This document shows, one piece after another, positions 1 through 9,535 of a stretch of 62,797 nucleotides of DNA. Made by a program: the position numbers and the translations under genes. Position 1 is the first letter of the stretch, and each line of letters begins with the position of its first letter. The stretch lies in contig JACRBM010000002.1 in assembly GCA_016219275.1 (NCBI GenBank), forward strand, positions 1 through 62,797, written 5' to 3'. The DNA comes from Chloroflexota bacterium. GTDB taxonomy: Bacteria; Chloroflexota; Anaerolineae; UBA4142. A model generated the notes under the pieces. That model had not been told where the DNA came from, made no database searches, and saw only the letters and a list, made by a program, of their open reading frames with translations.

Positions 1-28
1 GTAGCACCGTTACTGATACGTCGGAAAT

Positions 29-181
29 TTTACCGCCGAGGCGCGGAGCACGCTGAGAACGCAGAGTTCTTTTGATTTTTCTCTGCGCCCTCTGCGTCTC
101 GGCGGTAAACACCAAATTCGCAGTAGCAATGCTACAGTCTCAGATAAACGCGGATTGAATTTTTCTGCGTTCATCCGCGTT
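29..181. repeat. intergenic inverted-repeat words (two hairpins)
   Basis: This is the upstream region of the first gene. Arms TTTACCGCCGAG (about 29-40) and CTCGGCGGTAAA (98-109) are perfect inverted copies and enclose related CGCAGAG/CTCTGCG words. A second pair, AACGCGGAT (147-155) and ATCCGCGTT (173-181), follows. A similar GCGGAT...ATCCGC pair occurs near 6028-6063. It belongs to the dispersed hairpin families seen throughout the window. No promoter could be singled out here. Confidence 0.6.
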
Positions 182-200
182 CTTTTTTTGAGAGGCAAAG

Positions 201-2252
201 ATGGCAACATTGCCACACGATTATCGCGAACGCGTGTATGCCGGCTGGCTCGGCAAATGTATCGGCGTGCGGCTCGGCGCGCCGGTCGAAAATTGGACCG
301 CGAAAGAAATCGCGGACAACTTGGGCGAGGTGAATGATTTTTTGCCACTGCCGCCCGGTAAAATTTTCAAGCCCGACGACGACACCGCGATGCCGATGGT
401 GCTGATTCGCGCGCTCGAAGATTACGGCGTTGATGTCACCGCCGAACAAATCGGCGAAACCGTGCTCAATTATCTCGCCGATCAGCGCGACACGATTTGG
501 TGGGGCGGTTACGGCGTTTCGACCGAACACACGTCGTATTTGAACCTGGCGAACGGCATCGCCGCGCCGCGTTCCGGTTCCATCGCGCAAAACGGAAAAA
601 TGATCGCAGAACAAATTGGCGGACAAATTTTTTCCGACGTCTGGGGGTTAGTCGCGCCGAACGACTCGGGGCTTGCCGCCGACCTTGCCGCGCGCGCGAG
701 CAGTGTCGCGAACGACGGCGAGGGAATCCTGGGAGGACGCTTCATCGCCGCGCTCGTGAGCTGCGCGTTCGGCGAAGCCGATCCCGTGCGTTTGATCGTG
801 TGCGCGCTCAAACAAATTCCACGCGCGAGCGAGTACGCGCGCGTCGTGAATGCGATGCTCGATTTTTATCGCGCGCACCCGGACGATTGGCGCGCGGGCT
901 ACCAATTCCTCGCGCAGAATTTCGGCTACGATAAATATCCCGGCGTCGTGCACATCATTCCGAATGCAGGCGTCGTCGCGATGGCGTTGCTGTATGGCAA
1001 TGGCATTTTCTCGCGCGCCGTCCAAATCGCGACGAACGCGGGCTGGGACACGGATTGCAACGCGGGCAACGTCGGCGCGGTGATGGGCGTCGCGGTCGGG
1101 CTGGATGGCATTGAACGACACTGGCGCGACGCGATGAACGATGTGCTCGTCGGCGCGAGCGTCATCGGCGCGCGCAACGTGATGAATATTCCTGGGTGCG
1201 CGGATGTGCTCGCGCGGCTCGGCGAACAAATCGCACGCGTCGAGTCTGAATCACGCCCGCGTTATCATTTCGATTATCGCGGCTCGACCCAGGGTTTTCT
1301 CGCGCAAGCGCAGTTGGGCGAATTTTTTTTGCAGCCGGCAACGGACAGCGCGTTGCAAATTCATTTGCGCGGCTTGAAGAAAAAAGGCGAGGCGCGCGTG
1401 TTCGTTCGCACCTACTATCGCGCGAACGAGTTGAGCGCGAATTATTACGGCGCGAGTTTTTCGCCGCTCATTTATCCGGGGCAAACACTCACCGCGCGCG
1501 TGTTCATTCCAGCGGACGCGCCGGAGGGATTGATTGCGTCGCTCTTTGCGTGGGACGACAACGCGCGCGTAACACATCAAGAACCCGGCGCAATGCTCAA
1601 AACAGGGCAATGGCAAACCATCGCGTTTACAATTCCGTCGCTCGACAATGCGCTGTTCTCGCAGGTCGGCATCGCGTTTCGCAATATCGGCGAAGCATGG
1701 ACGGGAAATGTTCTGCTCGACGCACTCGATTGGAATGGCGCGCCGAATTTCGCTTGCGATTTCAGTCGCGAACGCAATGAGTACGGCGCGATCAGCGGTT
1801 GGACTTTACTGCGTGGGTTCTGGCGAATCGAAGAGGGCGCGTTTCACGGGAGCGGCGCGGGCATGAGCGAAGCGTACACTGGCGACGTGACCTGGCGCGA
1901 TCTCTCGTACGAAGTTGATCTCGTGCCGGTCGTCGGCGACGATCATCGCGTTCTCGTGCGCGTGCAAGGCGCGCGACGTTCTTACGCGGTCGGGCTGGCA
2001 TCGAACGATCGGTTCGTCATTTACAAGAACGCGGGCGGCTACGCGCCGGTCGCGGAAACTCATTTCGCGTGGACGCTGGGCGCGCGTTATCGTTTGCGTG
2101 TTCAAGCGCGCGGCGCGAACATCGCGGCATCCATCAACAATCAGGTCGCACTAACGTGGACGGATGCCGCGCAACCGTACTGGCATGGACAAGTCGGTCT
2201 GTCGAATTTTGCGGGTCACACGCGATACGAACGATTCAAGATCGCATCGTGA
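201..2252 (+). CDS. ADP-ribosylglycohydrolase family protein with C-terminal lectin-like domain
   Basis: The N-terminal half is an ADP-ribosylglycohydrolase (DraG/ARH) fold. The metal-binding motif DDDT is at residues 59-62 and WDTDCNAG is near 282-289; both are family signatures for the dinuclear Mg site. Residues from about 340 to 500 form a beta-rich linker. The last 150 residues (from about 530, GFWRIEEGAFHGSG) resemble the LamG/3-keto-disaccharide hydrolase-like jelly roll. No signal peptide is visible. The ATG follows the purine-rich AGAGGCAAAG. It converges on the sugar cluster and shares a terminator with it, so a role on a carbohydrate or nucleoside conjugate is possible. The exact substrate cannot be told; many such fusions do not act on ADP-ribosyl proteins. 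Confidence 0.85.
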   Translation: MATLPHDYRERVYAGWLGKCIGVRLGAPVENWTAKEIADNLGEVNDFLPLPPGKIFKPDDDTAMPMVLIRALEDYGVDVTAEQIGETVLNYLADQRDTIWWGGYGVSTEHTSYLNLANGIAAPRSGSIAQNGKMIAEQIGGQIFSDVWGLVAPNDSGLAADLAARASSVANDGEGILGGRFIAALVSCAFGEADPVRLIVCALKQIPRASEYARVVNAMLDFYRAHPDDWRAGYQFLAQNFGYDKYPGVVHIIPNAGVVAMALLYGNGIFSRAVQIATNAGWDTDCNAGNVGAVMGVAVGLDGIERHWRDAMNDVLVGASVIGARNVMNIPGCADVLARLGEQIARVESESRPRYHFDYRGSTQGFLAQAQLGEFFLQPATDSALQIHLRGLKKKGEARVFVRTYYRANELSANYYGASFSPLIYPGQTLTARVFIPADAPEGLIASLFAWDDNARVTHQEPGAMLKTGQWQTIAFTIPSLDNALFSQVGIAFRNIGEAWTGNVLLDALDWNGAPNFACDFSRERNEYGAISGWTLLRGFWRIEEGAFHGSGAGMSEAYTGDVTWRDLSYEVDLVPVVGDDHRVLVRVQGARRSYAVGLASNDRFVIYKNAGGYAPVAETHFAWTLGARYRLRVQARGANIAASINNQVALTWTDAAQPYWHGQVGLSNFAGHTRYERFKIAS

Positions 2253-2267
2253 GTTTGCCCATCCGTT

Positions 2268-2297
2268 GAAAACGCCTGCCAGCTGGCAGGCGTTTTC
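2268..2297. terminator. bidirectional intrinsic terminator
   Basis: A perfect 30-bp palindrome (arm GAAAACGCCTGCCAG) lies between two convergent genes and touches the stop codon of the minus-strand glycosidase. The flanking A and T runs fit termination in both directions. Confidence 0.85.
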
Positions 2298-4008
2298 ATT
2301 TCTGTGTTAGCCAGAGCGCCTGGTACGGTTGTAGCGATAACAAAGTTCCGTCGCCGATCTCCGCGCGCGTAATGAGGTCTATCACGCGTGCAGATTTGTC
2401 GCCGAACGCGCGCGTCCAATCCAGGCGCACGCCGACGACGCGATTGCAAACATTGTACAGCGCGATAACGGTCGCGCCGTTCGATGCGGTACGTTGGACT
2501 GCGAACACCGATGCGCCCAGGTCGAGCACGCGCATCGCGCCGTGCGGATCGAACGCGGGATGTGCGGTGCGCGCGCGCAGCAAGCGCGCATAGCGCGCGA
2601 ATACCTGGGAACGCCGTGACCCAGGATCGCCCAGTTCGCGTTCGAGCGGCGCGCGCTCGAGTTTTTCGCGATTGATCGCGCGCGGGTGCCCCGTCTCGCT
2701 CACACCGGCTTGCCAACCGCGTGAACCGAAAAGACTGTGAAAATAGATTCCTGGCACACCGACAAGCGACAGCATAATCGCCTGCGCCGCGATGAAACGC
2801 TGCATCTGGGTTTCGCGCGATTCGCCCGCGTGCGGATCGTTGAGCGCGTCGAATAGGTTGATGTTTAATTCGTACGGGCTTGTCATACCGTCGGGATCAT
2901 TTTTGTGCGACACCAAACCGTCGTGCATTTGTGTGTGCGCGACGAGCGCATCCAACTCGGCATCGCTCAGAATACCGCGCGCCGGATTCAAGCCGATGCC
3001 GTCGTGCGACGCGAGAAAGTTGAAAAACGTCACATGCGACGAAGGCAACATCAGTGTGTTTGCCCAGCGCGTCAGCGCCGTTGCGTTGCCGGTGTGAAAC
3101 GTGTGGAGCGTGAGCGGCGGTAGCGCAAAGTTGTACACCATCTGCGCTTCGTTCGCGCCGTCACCAAAGTACGCCACGTTGTCCGCATGCGGCACATTCG
3201 TCTCGGTGATCAACACGACGTGCGGCGCGATCTCGTCAAGCACCCCGCGCATGAGTTGAATAACGCGATGTGTTTGCGGCAAGTGCAAGCACGTTGTGCC
3301 AAACTCCTTCCACAAAAATCCAATCGCGTCAAGCCGAATCAATTCTGCGCCGCGCGCGACATACCCCAGCAACACATCCATCATGTCGAGCAGAACATCC
3401 GGGTTGTGATAGTTCAAATCAATTTGATCCGCGCTAAAGGTCGTCCACACGTTCTTTGTACCGCGCGGCGTAGCGAACGGCGTCAACAGCGGTAGCGTGC
3501 GCGGGCGCACCACGCGCGACACATCCGCGCCGTTTGGCGCGACGATAAAGTAATCGCGATAACGCGGCTCGTCGCCGAGAAAACCCTGAAACCACGCGCT
3601 CTGCGCCGAAACGTGATTCGCGACGAGATCGAACGTCAGGCGAAAGTGTCGTCGGAATTGCGCGAGATCGTCCCAGGTTCCCAGGTCTGGGTTGACCGCG
3701 CGATAATCTATCACCGAAAAACCATCATCGGACGAGTACGGAAAAAACGGCAAGAGGTGAACGCCAGTGACCAGATCGCCGAGATAGCGCGCGCAAAATT
3801 CGGCGAGCGTGCGCAACGGCGCTTCGCCCGGCGCACGCACTTGATCGCCATACGTGATGAGAAACGCGTCGCGTTCGGTCAGCTCCGTCGCGCGCGGCGG
3901 CGGAATGCGCGCGCGATAGTGCGCGATGAGCGACGACAAGCGCGCCAGAGTTGGCGGCGCGCTATCCTCGCCGTAAAGCATCGTCACGTGTTCGGCGATT
4001 TTCGTCAT
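2296..4008 (-). CDS. GH13 subfamily 18 sucrose phosphorylase-like enzyme
   Basis: A cytoplasmic alpha-glucan-fold phosphorylase of about 570 residues, the usual size for GH13_18. Visible are DLVANH (128-133), the nucleophile region IRLDAIGF (Asp227), the acid/base ITETNVPH (Glu269) and the transition-state Asp336 in ASHDGIG. The family cleaves sucrose, sucrose 6-phosphate, glucosylglycerol or glucosylglycerate with phosphate to give glucose 1-phosphate; sequence alone does not decide the acceptor. The open frame extends upstream, but the ATG chosen overlaps the alpha-galactosidase stop as ATGA, showing translational coupling. With the GH36 enzyme upstream, a raffinose-type route (galactose removal, then phosphorolysis of sucrose) is plausible. 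Confidence 0.88.
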   Translation of the reverse strand: MTKIAEHVTMLYGEDSAPPTLARLSSLIAHYRARIPPPRATELTERDAFLITYGDQVRAPGEAPLRTLAEFCARYLGDLVTGVHLLPFFPYSSDDGFSVIDYRAVNPDLGTWDDLAQFRRHFRLTFDLVANHVSAQSAWFQGFLGDEPRYRDYFIVAPNGADVSRVVRPRTLPLLTPFATPRGTKNVWTTFSADQIDLNYHNPDVLLDMMDVLLGYVARGAELIRLDAIGFLWKEFGTTCLHLPQTHRVIQLMRGVLDEIAPHVVLITETNVPHADNVAYFGDGANEAQMVYNFALPPLTLHTFHTGNATALTRWANTLMLPSSHVTFFNFLASHDGIGLNPARGILSDAELDALVAHTQMHDGLVSHKNDPDGMTSPYELNINLFDALNDPHAGESRETQMQRFIAAQAIMLSLVGVPGIYFHSLFGSRGWQAGVSETGHPRAINREKLERAPLERELGDPGSRRSQVFARYARLLRARTAHPAFDPHGAMRVLDLGASVFAVQRTASNGATVIALYNVCNRVVGVRLDWTRAFGDKSARVIDLITRAEIGDGTLLSLQPYQALWLTQK

Positions 4009-6011
4009 GGCAGATGCTCTGGCGCAGTTGTGATCGGCGTCGGACTCGTGAACAGCAGCACGCCATCGTGCGGCGCGAGTGTGACCGCGATCTTCGAGGT
4101 CTTGGCGATCTCGAAGGTCTGATTGATCCAATCGTACACGTACTGCGTGCCCGCGATGCCGAGCGCGTCCAGCGAGTACGTGCGTTGCGTCGGAGTTTCA
4201 CCGGTGTTGAAGATAAAAATCGCCGCAACTCCATCCCCGGTTGCGGGGGTTCGCACTTGAACGAGTACCGGGTCGGCGACCGGTTCATGGCGCACGCGTT
4301 GCGAATGTAGATCGCTAGGCAAGCGTTCGTACGTAGTCGGCGATTGAGCCAGGAATGGAAAATGACACGTCGCGCGTGGCGAATTGACCAGGAACTTGCA
4401 CAAGCGCAAACGCTCCGGCGAAAGTTCGTCGAGCGCGTCGCTCGTCATCCGCACACCGCCGGTCATGCCGGCGTACAGCGCGAGCGCGCGCACTTCGGCG
4501 TCGGTGAGATGATGAAAACGGTCGCGCAACAAGATGCAATCGGGGTCGGTCTGCCACAAGATGTGATTCGCAAAATTGCGCGTGGCTTGATCGCGCAACA
4601 ACGATTGCGCCGATAAATGCCCGCGCCACTCCACGCCGACATCGCCGCCGATGCGGACGCCGTCCACCAAGCCGACCGATGCCCAAAGCGGACAGCCGCA
4701 ACCGAGCCAGGTCGCATCGCCGATCTCTTCGCGAATCATTTCCGCGACGCGCCGCCAGATTTCAATGCGCGTCATGCCGGGTGTGTGCCAACGCGCGCGG
4801 TCGGGTCCGTACTCCGCGCCCCAATACATGAAATCCGTTTTGAAATATTCGGACCCCCATTCGCGTCGCCACACGCGAAACACGCGCCGCAAATACTCGA
4901 ACGCGTCCGGGTGGGTCGTATCGAGAATGTAATATTCTTCGCTCCGTTTGTGCCAGCGATTCTCGCCGTACAATTTCCACTGCGCGAGCGGCGCGTCCGT
5001 CGCGCGCTCGCGCACGACCCAGTCCGGATGTTCGCGATACAAACGACTGCGATTGCCGACGACGAACGGTGCGATCCACAACCCAGGGACAAATCCCGCC
5101 GCGCGAATATCGTCGAGCAGCGGTTTTATGCCGCGCGGAAACTGCGGTTTCACGTCGAGCCAGTCGCCCATTTCCGGTGTAAAGCCATCGTCAATCTGAA
5201 ACACGCGCAGCGCCACATTTTCTTCCCGCGCGATTTTTTCTGCGCCGCGCAAATGCGCCAAGATATTTTCTTCGTTGATGTAGCCGTAGAGGTTGTACCA
5301 CGAACACCAACCGGTGATCGGTTCGGCGTGATGCGGTTTTGCGACGATTCCGCTCAACATGTGCGACGCGTCCGCGACAATGCGCGCCCACTCGCGCAAC
5401 GCGTCTTCGATTTCAGGATGCTCGAAGATGACGAGGCGCTCCGATTCATATCGTCCGGTATACGGCTTGCGATCCCACAACGTTTGAATCGTCAACGCCG
5501 TTGGACTAGACCGCGTGTCGAATGTGAACGTGTGTTGAAAACGTTCGTGGCGATCAAAACCCAGGATGACACTGCTCGCACCCGAGCGCGGTACGAGTTG
5601 CGTCATCGCAAAACCGGTTTCGGGACGCGTCTCGTACTCTTCCCAAGCACGCAGCGCGTCCGGCTCGACGTAGAAACTGCCATCCCAACTCGTATAGCCG
5701 TTTCGCAAATACGCGCGCAGATTTTCGATTTGCGCGAAGCGAATGCCGAATGAATCGAGCGCGAAATTTTGCGATGGATTGGCGATCCAGTATCGCAACC
5801 AGACGCGCGATTCGTTTTCGCGCGTGACCTCTACGCCGAACGCGCCATCCGGCAACGAAAAATTCAGTTCGCTGCCGCGCGCGTCATTGTGCACAACTTG
5901 GACCGGCGCATCGTTCAGCGCAACGCCGTTCACCACCGGGCGCAAACCGGAGAGTGAGATGTTGGAAAATTCGATACGAATGGAATGGTCAGGAGTGGGT
6001 GCGATTTTCAT
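4005..6011 (-). CDS. GH36-type alpha-galactosidase
   Basis: A cytoplasmic alpha-galactosidase of 668 residues. The N-terminal beta-sandwich (1-230) precedes the catalytic barrel. Motifs seen are WCSWYNLYG (235-243), DDG (274-276), the nucleophile in KTDFMYW (Asp393) and the acid/base Asp457 in RIGGD after the CGCP segment. The family removes terminal alpha-galactosyl units from melibiose, raffinose and related sugars. It is coupled to the downstream GH13_18 gene by a 4-base overlap and lies 45 bases after the oxidoreductase gene. GH36 also includes alpha-N-acetylgalactosaminidases, so specificity is inferred. Confidence 0.9.
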   Translation of the reverse strand: MKIAPTPDHSIRIEFSNISLSGLRPVVNGVALNDAPVQVVHNDARGSELNFSLPDGAFGVEVTRENESRVWLRYWIANPSQNFALDSFGIRFAQIENLRAYLRNGYTSWDGSFYVEPDALRAWEEYETRPETGFAMTQLVPRSGASSVILGFDRHERFQHTFTFDTRSSPTALTIQTLWDRKPYTGRYESERLVIFEHPEIEDALREWARIVADASHMLSGIVAKPHHAEPITGWCSWYNLYGYINEENILAHLRGAEKIAREENVALRVFQIDDGFTPEMGDWLDVKPQFPRGIKPLLDDIRAAGFVPGLWIAPFVVGNRSRLYREHPDWVVRERATDAPLAQWKLYGENRWHKRSEEYYILDTTHPDAFEYLRRVFRVWRREWGSEYFKTDFMYWGAEYGPDRARWHTPGMTRIEIWRRVAEMIREEIGDATWLGCGCPLWASVGLVDGVRIGGDVGVEWRGHLSAQSLLRDQATRNFANHILWQTDPDCILLRDRFHHLTDAEVRALALYAGMTGGVRMTSDALDELSPERLRLCKFLVNSPRATCHFPFLAQSPTTYERLPSDLHSQRVRHEPVADPVLVQVRTPATGDGVAAIFIFNTGETPTQRTYSLDALGIAGTQYVYDWINQTFEIAKTSKIAVTLAPHDGVLLFTSPTPITTAPEHLP

Positions 6012-6056
6012 AAAGCCAATCTCCGATGGGATGCGGATAAAAATAGAAAGGCGCGT

Positions 6057-7079
6057 TCATCCGCGCGCGGAGGAGTCCGCGTCCAATTTGATTTCACTAT
6101 GCGTCTCCGCCGAACGCGCCGCCGTGAGCACGAGGTCAAGCGATTTTGCGCCTTCGCGCAGCGGCGTGCGCGTGGCGCTATTCGTGCGAATCGCGTTCAC
6201 CAAATCGCGCAGCTGAAGCGCGAACACATCTTGCGCCGAGACGATGCGCTCGGTTTCCAATGGTTGCATGTCCGAACGTGTGAACGTCGCATTGTTCCAA
6301 TCCGCAAATTCCGCGACGAGGTTCTGCGTGACAACGCGCCACTCTTTGATCCACACGCCGGGCAGCGCGCCGTTCGTCGCGTAAATTACACCGAGCGCGC
6401 CATTCGCGAAACTACACACGGTTGCGCTGACATCTTCGATGGTATAGTCCACAAGGTCGCGATGAAACACATTCGCTTGGCGACCATACACCATGGTCGG
6501 CTCACCCAGCAAATAGCGCATCACGTCGAAAAGGTGAATCGCCTGCTCGACCAACTGCCCGCCGGATTTTTCGCGCGCACGCCACCACGGCGCGTGGAGC
6601 GCGTTGCAAAAATAGCGCGCGCTGAACAACCCAGGATCGCCGATCTCGCCGCGCGCGAGTTGCTTTTTCAAGTGCGTCACCGCCGCGCCGAAACGATACA
6701 TGAACCCGACCTGGGTCTTGATCCCCACGCGTTCGGCGGCGTCCACCATGCGCCACGCGTGCGCGGACGTGAGCGCGATCGGTTTCTCGACGAGCAAGTG
6801 AACACCGCGCGCCGCCGCGAGTTCCACTTCATCGCGGTGCGCGAATGGCGGCAAGCAAACGACGAGCAAATCCAAATCCACCTGGTCGAGCATCACGCGA
6901 TAATCGGTAAACGTTTTGGCGCGTCCCGCCGCGTACTGTACCGCGAACGCGCGCGCCTTGAATTCAGTGTGATCGCAAAACGCGACGAGTTCGATTTCAT
7001 CATTCAGCGCGCGCGCGGCTTGCGCGTGCTTTTGCGCGATGCCGCCGCAACCCAGGATTCCTGTTCGTAGTTTTTTCAC
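6057..7079 (-). CDS. Gfo/Idh/MocA family oxidoreductase
   Basis: A sugar or polyol dehydrogenase-like protein of about 340 residues. The Rossmann motif GILGCGGIAQ is at the N-terminus and the VEKP motif with the catalytic-region Lys follows near residue 95. A GTG at 7079 is chosen because the family fold starts at KKLRTGILG. The open frame runs 18 codons further up, but those codons read through repeat words and are unlikely to be translated. It sits in the sugar cluster beside an MDR dehydrogenase, a common pairing for oxidising or epimerising an imported sugar. The substrate is unknown. Confidence 0.85.
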   Translation of the reverse strand: MKKLRTGILGCGGIAQKHAQAARALNDEIELVAFCDHTEFKARAFAVQYAAGRAKTFTDYRVMLDQVDLDLLVVCLPPFAHRDEVELAAARGVHLLVEKPIALTSAHAWRMVDAAERVGIKTQVGFMYRFGAAVTHLKKQLARGEIGDPGLFSARYFCNALHAPWWRAREKSGGQLVEQAIHLFDVMRYLLGEPTMVYGRQANVFHRDLVDYTIEDVSATVCSFANGALGVIYATNGALPGVWIKEWRVVTQNLVAEFADWNNATFTRSDMQPLETERIVSAQDVFALQLRDLVNAIRTNSATRTPLREGAKSLDLVLTAARSAETHSEIKLDADSSARG

Positions 7080-7161
7080 AGTGGTTCTGAAAGTTGGAAA
7101 TTGGAAACTGGAAGTTGGAACTGTGTCCAACATCTATCGTCCAACTTCCAACATCTAATTT
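7080..7161. repeat. intergenic TTGGAAATTGG/CCAACTTCC hairpin repeat
   Basis: Imperfect tandem words of the type TTGGAAATTGGAAACTGG are followed by inverted words CCAACTTCCAACATC. The stop codon of the MDR dehydrogenase (TTTGGAGATTAG on the minus strand) lies inside these words. The same vocabulary recurs at 30151-30252 and 43072-43100. Confidence 0.75.
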
Positions 7162-8205
7162 CTAATCTCCAAATTCAATCATCGCTTGCACGACCTGCTC
7201 CGGCGCGCGGTCGAGCAGTTCGAACAATTCCGTCGCGCGCTCAAACGACGCGGTGTGCGTGATGAGCGGACGCAAATTTAAAATGCCTTCGTGTTGCAAT
7301 CGAATCGCGGTCTGCCACAATCGCAGTTTGTCCCAACGATATTTCGCTTCGGGGTCCACGCCGGAAATTTGCGAGCCGACGAGATTGACACGATTGTGAT
7401 GGAATTCTTCGCCAAGATACAATCCTTTCGCTTCGCCCTGGAAAAATCCCATCGCGACAACGCGCGCCGAGTACGCCGCCGCGCGAATCGCTTCGTTCAG
7501 CGCCGGCGTCGCGCCGGATACTTCGATGCACACATCCGCGCCGCGACCATCGGTCAGGTCTTTGATCGCTTCCGCGATTTTTTCGCGCGCGTTCAACGTG
7601 ACGGGCGCGCCCAACTGTTTTGCCATCGCGAGGCGCGTCTCGTGCAGATCAATGCCAATCACGCGCGCGCCGGATTGCCGCGCCGCTTGTGCGACGATTT
7701 GTCCGAGCGCGCCGAGACCGAACACCGCGACCGTATCGCCGATGCGAAGGTGCGCGTCGTGCACGCCGTTCAGCGCGACCGCGCCGATGTGCGAAAAGAT
7801 GCCGAACACTGGGTCGGCGGCGCGCGGCATCACGCGCGGGCGCACGTAATCGAGATTCGCGACGTGATGCGTACGATGTCCCCAGGTTCCGAACACGCGC
7901 GCGCCAAGCGGCACATCGGTAACCGCCGCGCCAATTTCAATGACCTCGCCGACTTCTTCGTAACCCAGGTTGTGGATCGGATACTCCCAGCTGATTCCTT
8001 CGCCGGGTAGAAACAACCGGCGCGCCTCGTCCCAATGCTTTTGCATGAACGGATTCGTACCGCGATACTGGGTCATCTCCGTTCCCGCGCTGATACCCGA
8101 GTACAGCATCTTGATTCGAACTTGATCCGGTTCCAACACCGCGTCGTCGTCGTACGTTTCGTACTCAAGTTGACGCGGCGCGGTCACGATCAGCGCCTTG
8201 CCCAT
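7162..8205 (-). CDS. zinc-type medium-chain alcohol/polyol dehydrogenase (MDR family)
   Basis: An NAD(P)-dependent dehydrogenase of 347 residues with a GroES-like N-terminal domain and a Rossmann domain showing VFGLGALGQ. The usual cysteine ligands of the catalytic zinc are not obvious (GISAGTEM replaces the common GxCGTD), as in some sugar-alcohol and bacteriochlorophyllide-type MDR members. The ATG directly follows the TGA of the GH63-like gene with no gap, so the two are co-translated. The last residues and stop fall in a dispersed repeat. It probably oxidises a sugar released by the cluster, but the substrate is not determined. Confidence 0.85.
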   Translation of the reverse strand: MGKALIVTAPRQLEYETYDDDAVLEPDQVRIKMLYSGISAGTEMTQYRGTNPFMQKHWDEARRLFLPGEGISWEYPIHNLGYEEVGEVIEIGAAVTDVPLGARVFGTWGHRTHHVANLDYVRPRVMPRAADPVFGIFSHIGAVALNGVHDAHLRIGDTVAVFGLGALGQIVAQAARQSGARVIGIDLHETRLAMAKQLGAPVTLNAREKIAEAIKDLTDGRGADVCIEVSGATPALNEAIRAAAYSARVVAMGFFQGEAKGLYLGEEFHHNRVNLVGSQISGVDPEAKYRWDKLRLWQTAIRLQHEGILNLRPLITHTASFERATELFELLDRAPEQVVQAMIEFGD

Positions 8206-9525
8206 TCAAGCGTTCCTCTCGCGTAACAATTCCAGCGTCAATGCTGCCGACCACGAGAACTCAGTCGCGCCGCAACCGCTTCCGTCGCGCGGATCATAGT
8301 ATTCGCGAAAGCCGCTCTGCTCGATCAATGTGAGACTATCGCGGCGCAGTTGTTCGGCTTGCGCGATGTAACCGTACCGGCGTAATCCTTCGGCGATGAT
8401 CCAATTGATTTGAATCCACGCGGGACCGCACCAGTATCGTCGCGGGGCGTACCCTGGTTCGTCTTTGCTCGCGCTCGGCAACATGTAACGCGAGTCTGCG
8501 CCCGGCGCGTACTCGTGTGGATTCGCGAAATGTTCGTTGACGAGGCGCGCGGCTTGTGCGGGCGACGCCAGCCCGGCGAACAACGGCGCAAACGTTTGAC
8601 ACGCGTTGACGCGAATCGGCGCGCCGGCGCGCGCGTCGTAATCAAAGTACAGACCGCGCGCGTCATCCCAAAAACGTGAATCGAAAACATCGCGCGTGCG
8701 CGCGAGCCAGCCGTCCAGTTCCTGGGTCGGCTCGCCGAGTTCGACTGCGAGCGCGCGCAAATCCTCATCCGCGCGATGCAAGATCGCGCAGAACATCACA
8801 TCCTGGACGAGAAACGGCATTTGCGCGAGAAGCGCGCGCGGTTCCCAGCGCGCGCGCCGACCCAGGTCAATCAAATGCACGAAGCGTTCATAGTCCGGCG
8901 CAAGCGGGCGTTCGTCGGGCGAAACGAACTGTGTATCGCGGCGACGGTACGGCGGCAAATCTACCGGCGTGATTTGGTCGAGCGCGGGCGACCAGCGCGG
9001 CGAATTGTCCGCGCCGGATTCCCAGGGATGGATGATGCACGGCAAGCCGGTGCCGTCTACGTCGCGCGCGGTGTGGAGCCAGCGATGCCAGGCGAGGAGA
9101 CGGGAAAAATCGTAATTCGTAATTCGTAATTCGTTTATCGCCGTGTCTGATTTTGATTCCTTGCGCCATCGGTCAAACAACATCCTCACAACCGTCGCAA
9201 GAATCGGTGGCTGGGTTAGACCCGACGAAGGAATGTCACCCGCGCGTGCGAGATTTTCGGTTTGCCAAAATTCCGGCGGTGGAAAATACTCGGACGCGCC
9301 AGTCGGATAAACGATGTGCGGGACCATTCCGTCGCGCCACTGTGCGGCGAGCAAGGAATGTATTTCGGCGCGCGCGCGCGGCAAATCAAAATGCGCCCAA
9401 CCGAGCGCGACGAGCGCCGAGTCCCAGTTCCATTGATGCGGGTACTGTCCCAGCGAGGGCTTGGTAAAATTGCCGGCGTCGTTGAGGCGCAGGACGCGTT
9501 GTGCGCGTGTAATCAAACCGTCCAT
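8206..9525 (-). CDS. GH63-like (alpha/alpha)6-barrel glycoside hydrolase
   Basis: A cytoplasmic hydrolase of 439 residues. The motif HQWNWDSALVALGW near residues 30-43, HPWESGADNSPRW in the middle and EFSWSAALTLELL at the C-terminus are the pattern of GH63 bacterial members (YgjK and mannosylglycerate/glucosylglycerate hydrolase type). The Asp in SGADNSPRW and the Glu in TEFSWSA are the likely acid and base. About 10 residues (INELRITNYDF, near 9108-9140) are encoded by tandem AATTCGT words of the dispersed repeat type, inserted in frame. It follows the transporter ATPase and precedes the MDR gene without a gap. Confidence 0.8.
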   Translation of the reverse strand: MDGLITRAQRVLRLNDAGNFTKPSLGQYPHQWNWDSALVALGWAHFDLPRARAEIHSLLAAQWRDGMVPHIVYPTGASEYFPPPEFWQTENLARAGDIPSSGLTQPPILATVVRMLFDRWRKESKSDTAINELRITNYDFSRLLAWHRWLHTARDVDGTGLPCIIHPWESGADNSPRWSPALDQITPVDLPPYRRRDTQFVSPDERPLAPDYERFVHLIDLGRRARWEPRALLAQMPFLVQDVMFCAILHRADEDLRALAVELGEPTQELDGWLARTRDVFDSRFWDDARGLYFDYDARAGAPIRVNACQTFAPLFAGLASPAQAARLVNEHFANPHEYAPGADSRYMLPSASKDEPGYAPRRYWCGPAWIQINWIIAEGLRRYGYIAQAEQLRRDSLTLIEQSGFREYYDPRDGSGCGATEFSWSAALTLELLRERNA

Positions 9526-9535
9526 ATTTCAGTGT

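Noticed and set aside
4617-5753. 378-codon plus-strand frame opposite the alpha-galactosidase
   Set aside because: It lies wholly antisense to a gene with clear catalytic motifs; its residues are Arg/Ala-rich with no family likeness, as expected from GCG-rich antisense frames.
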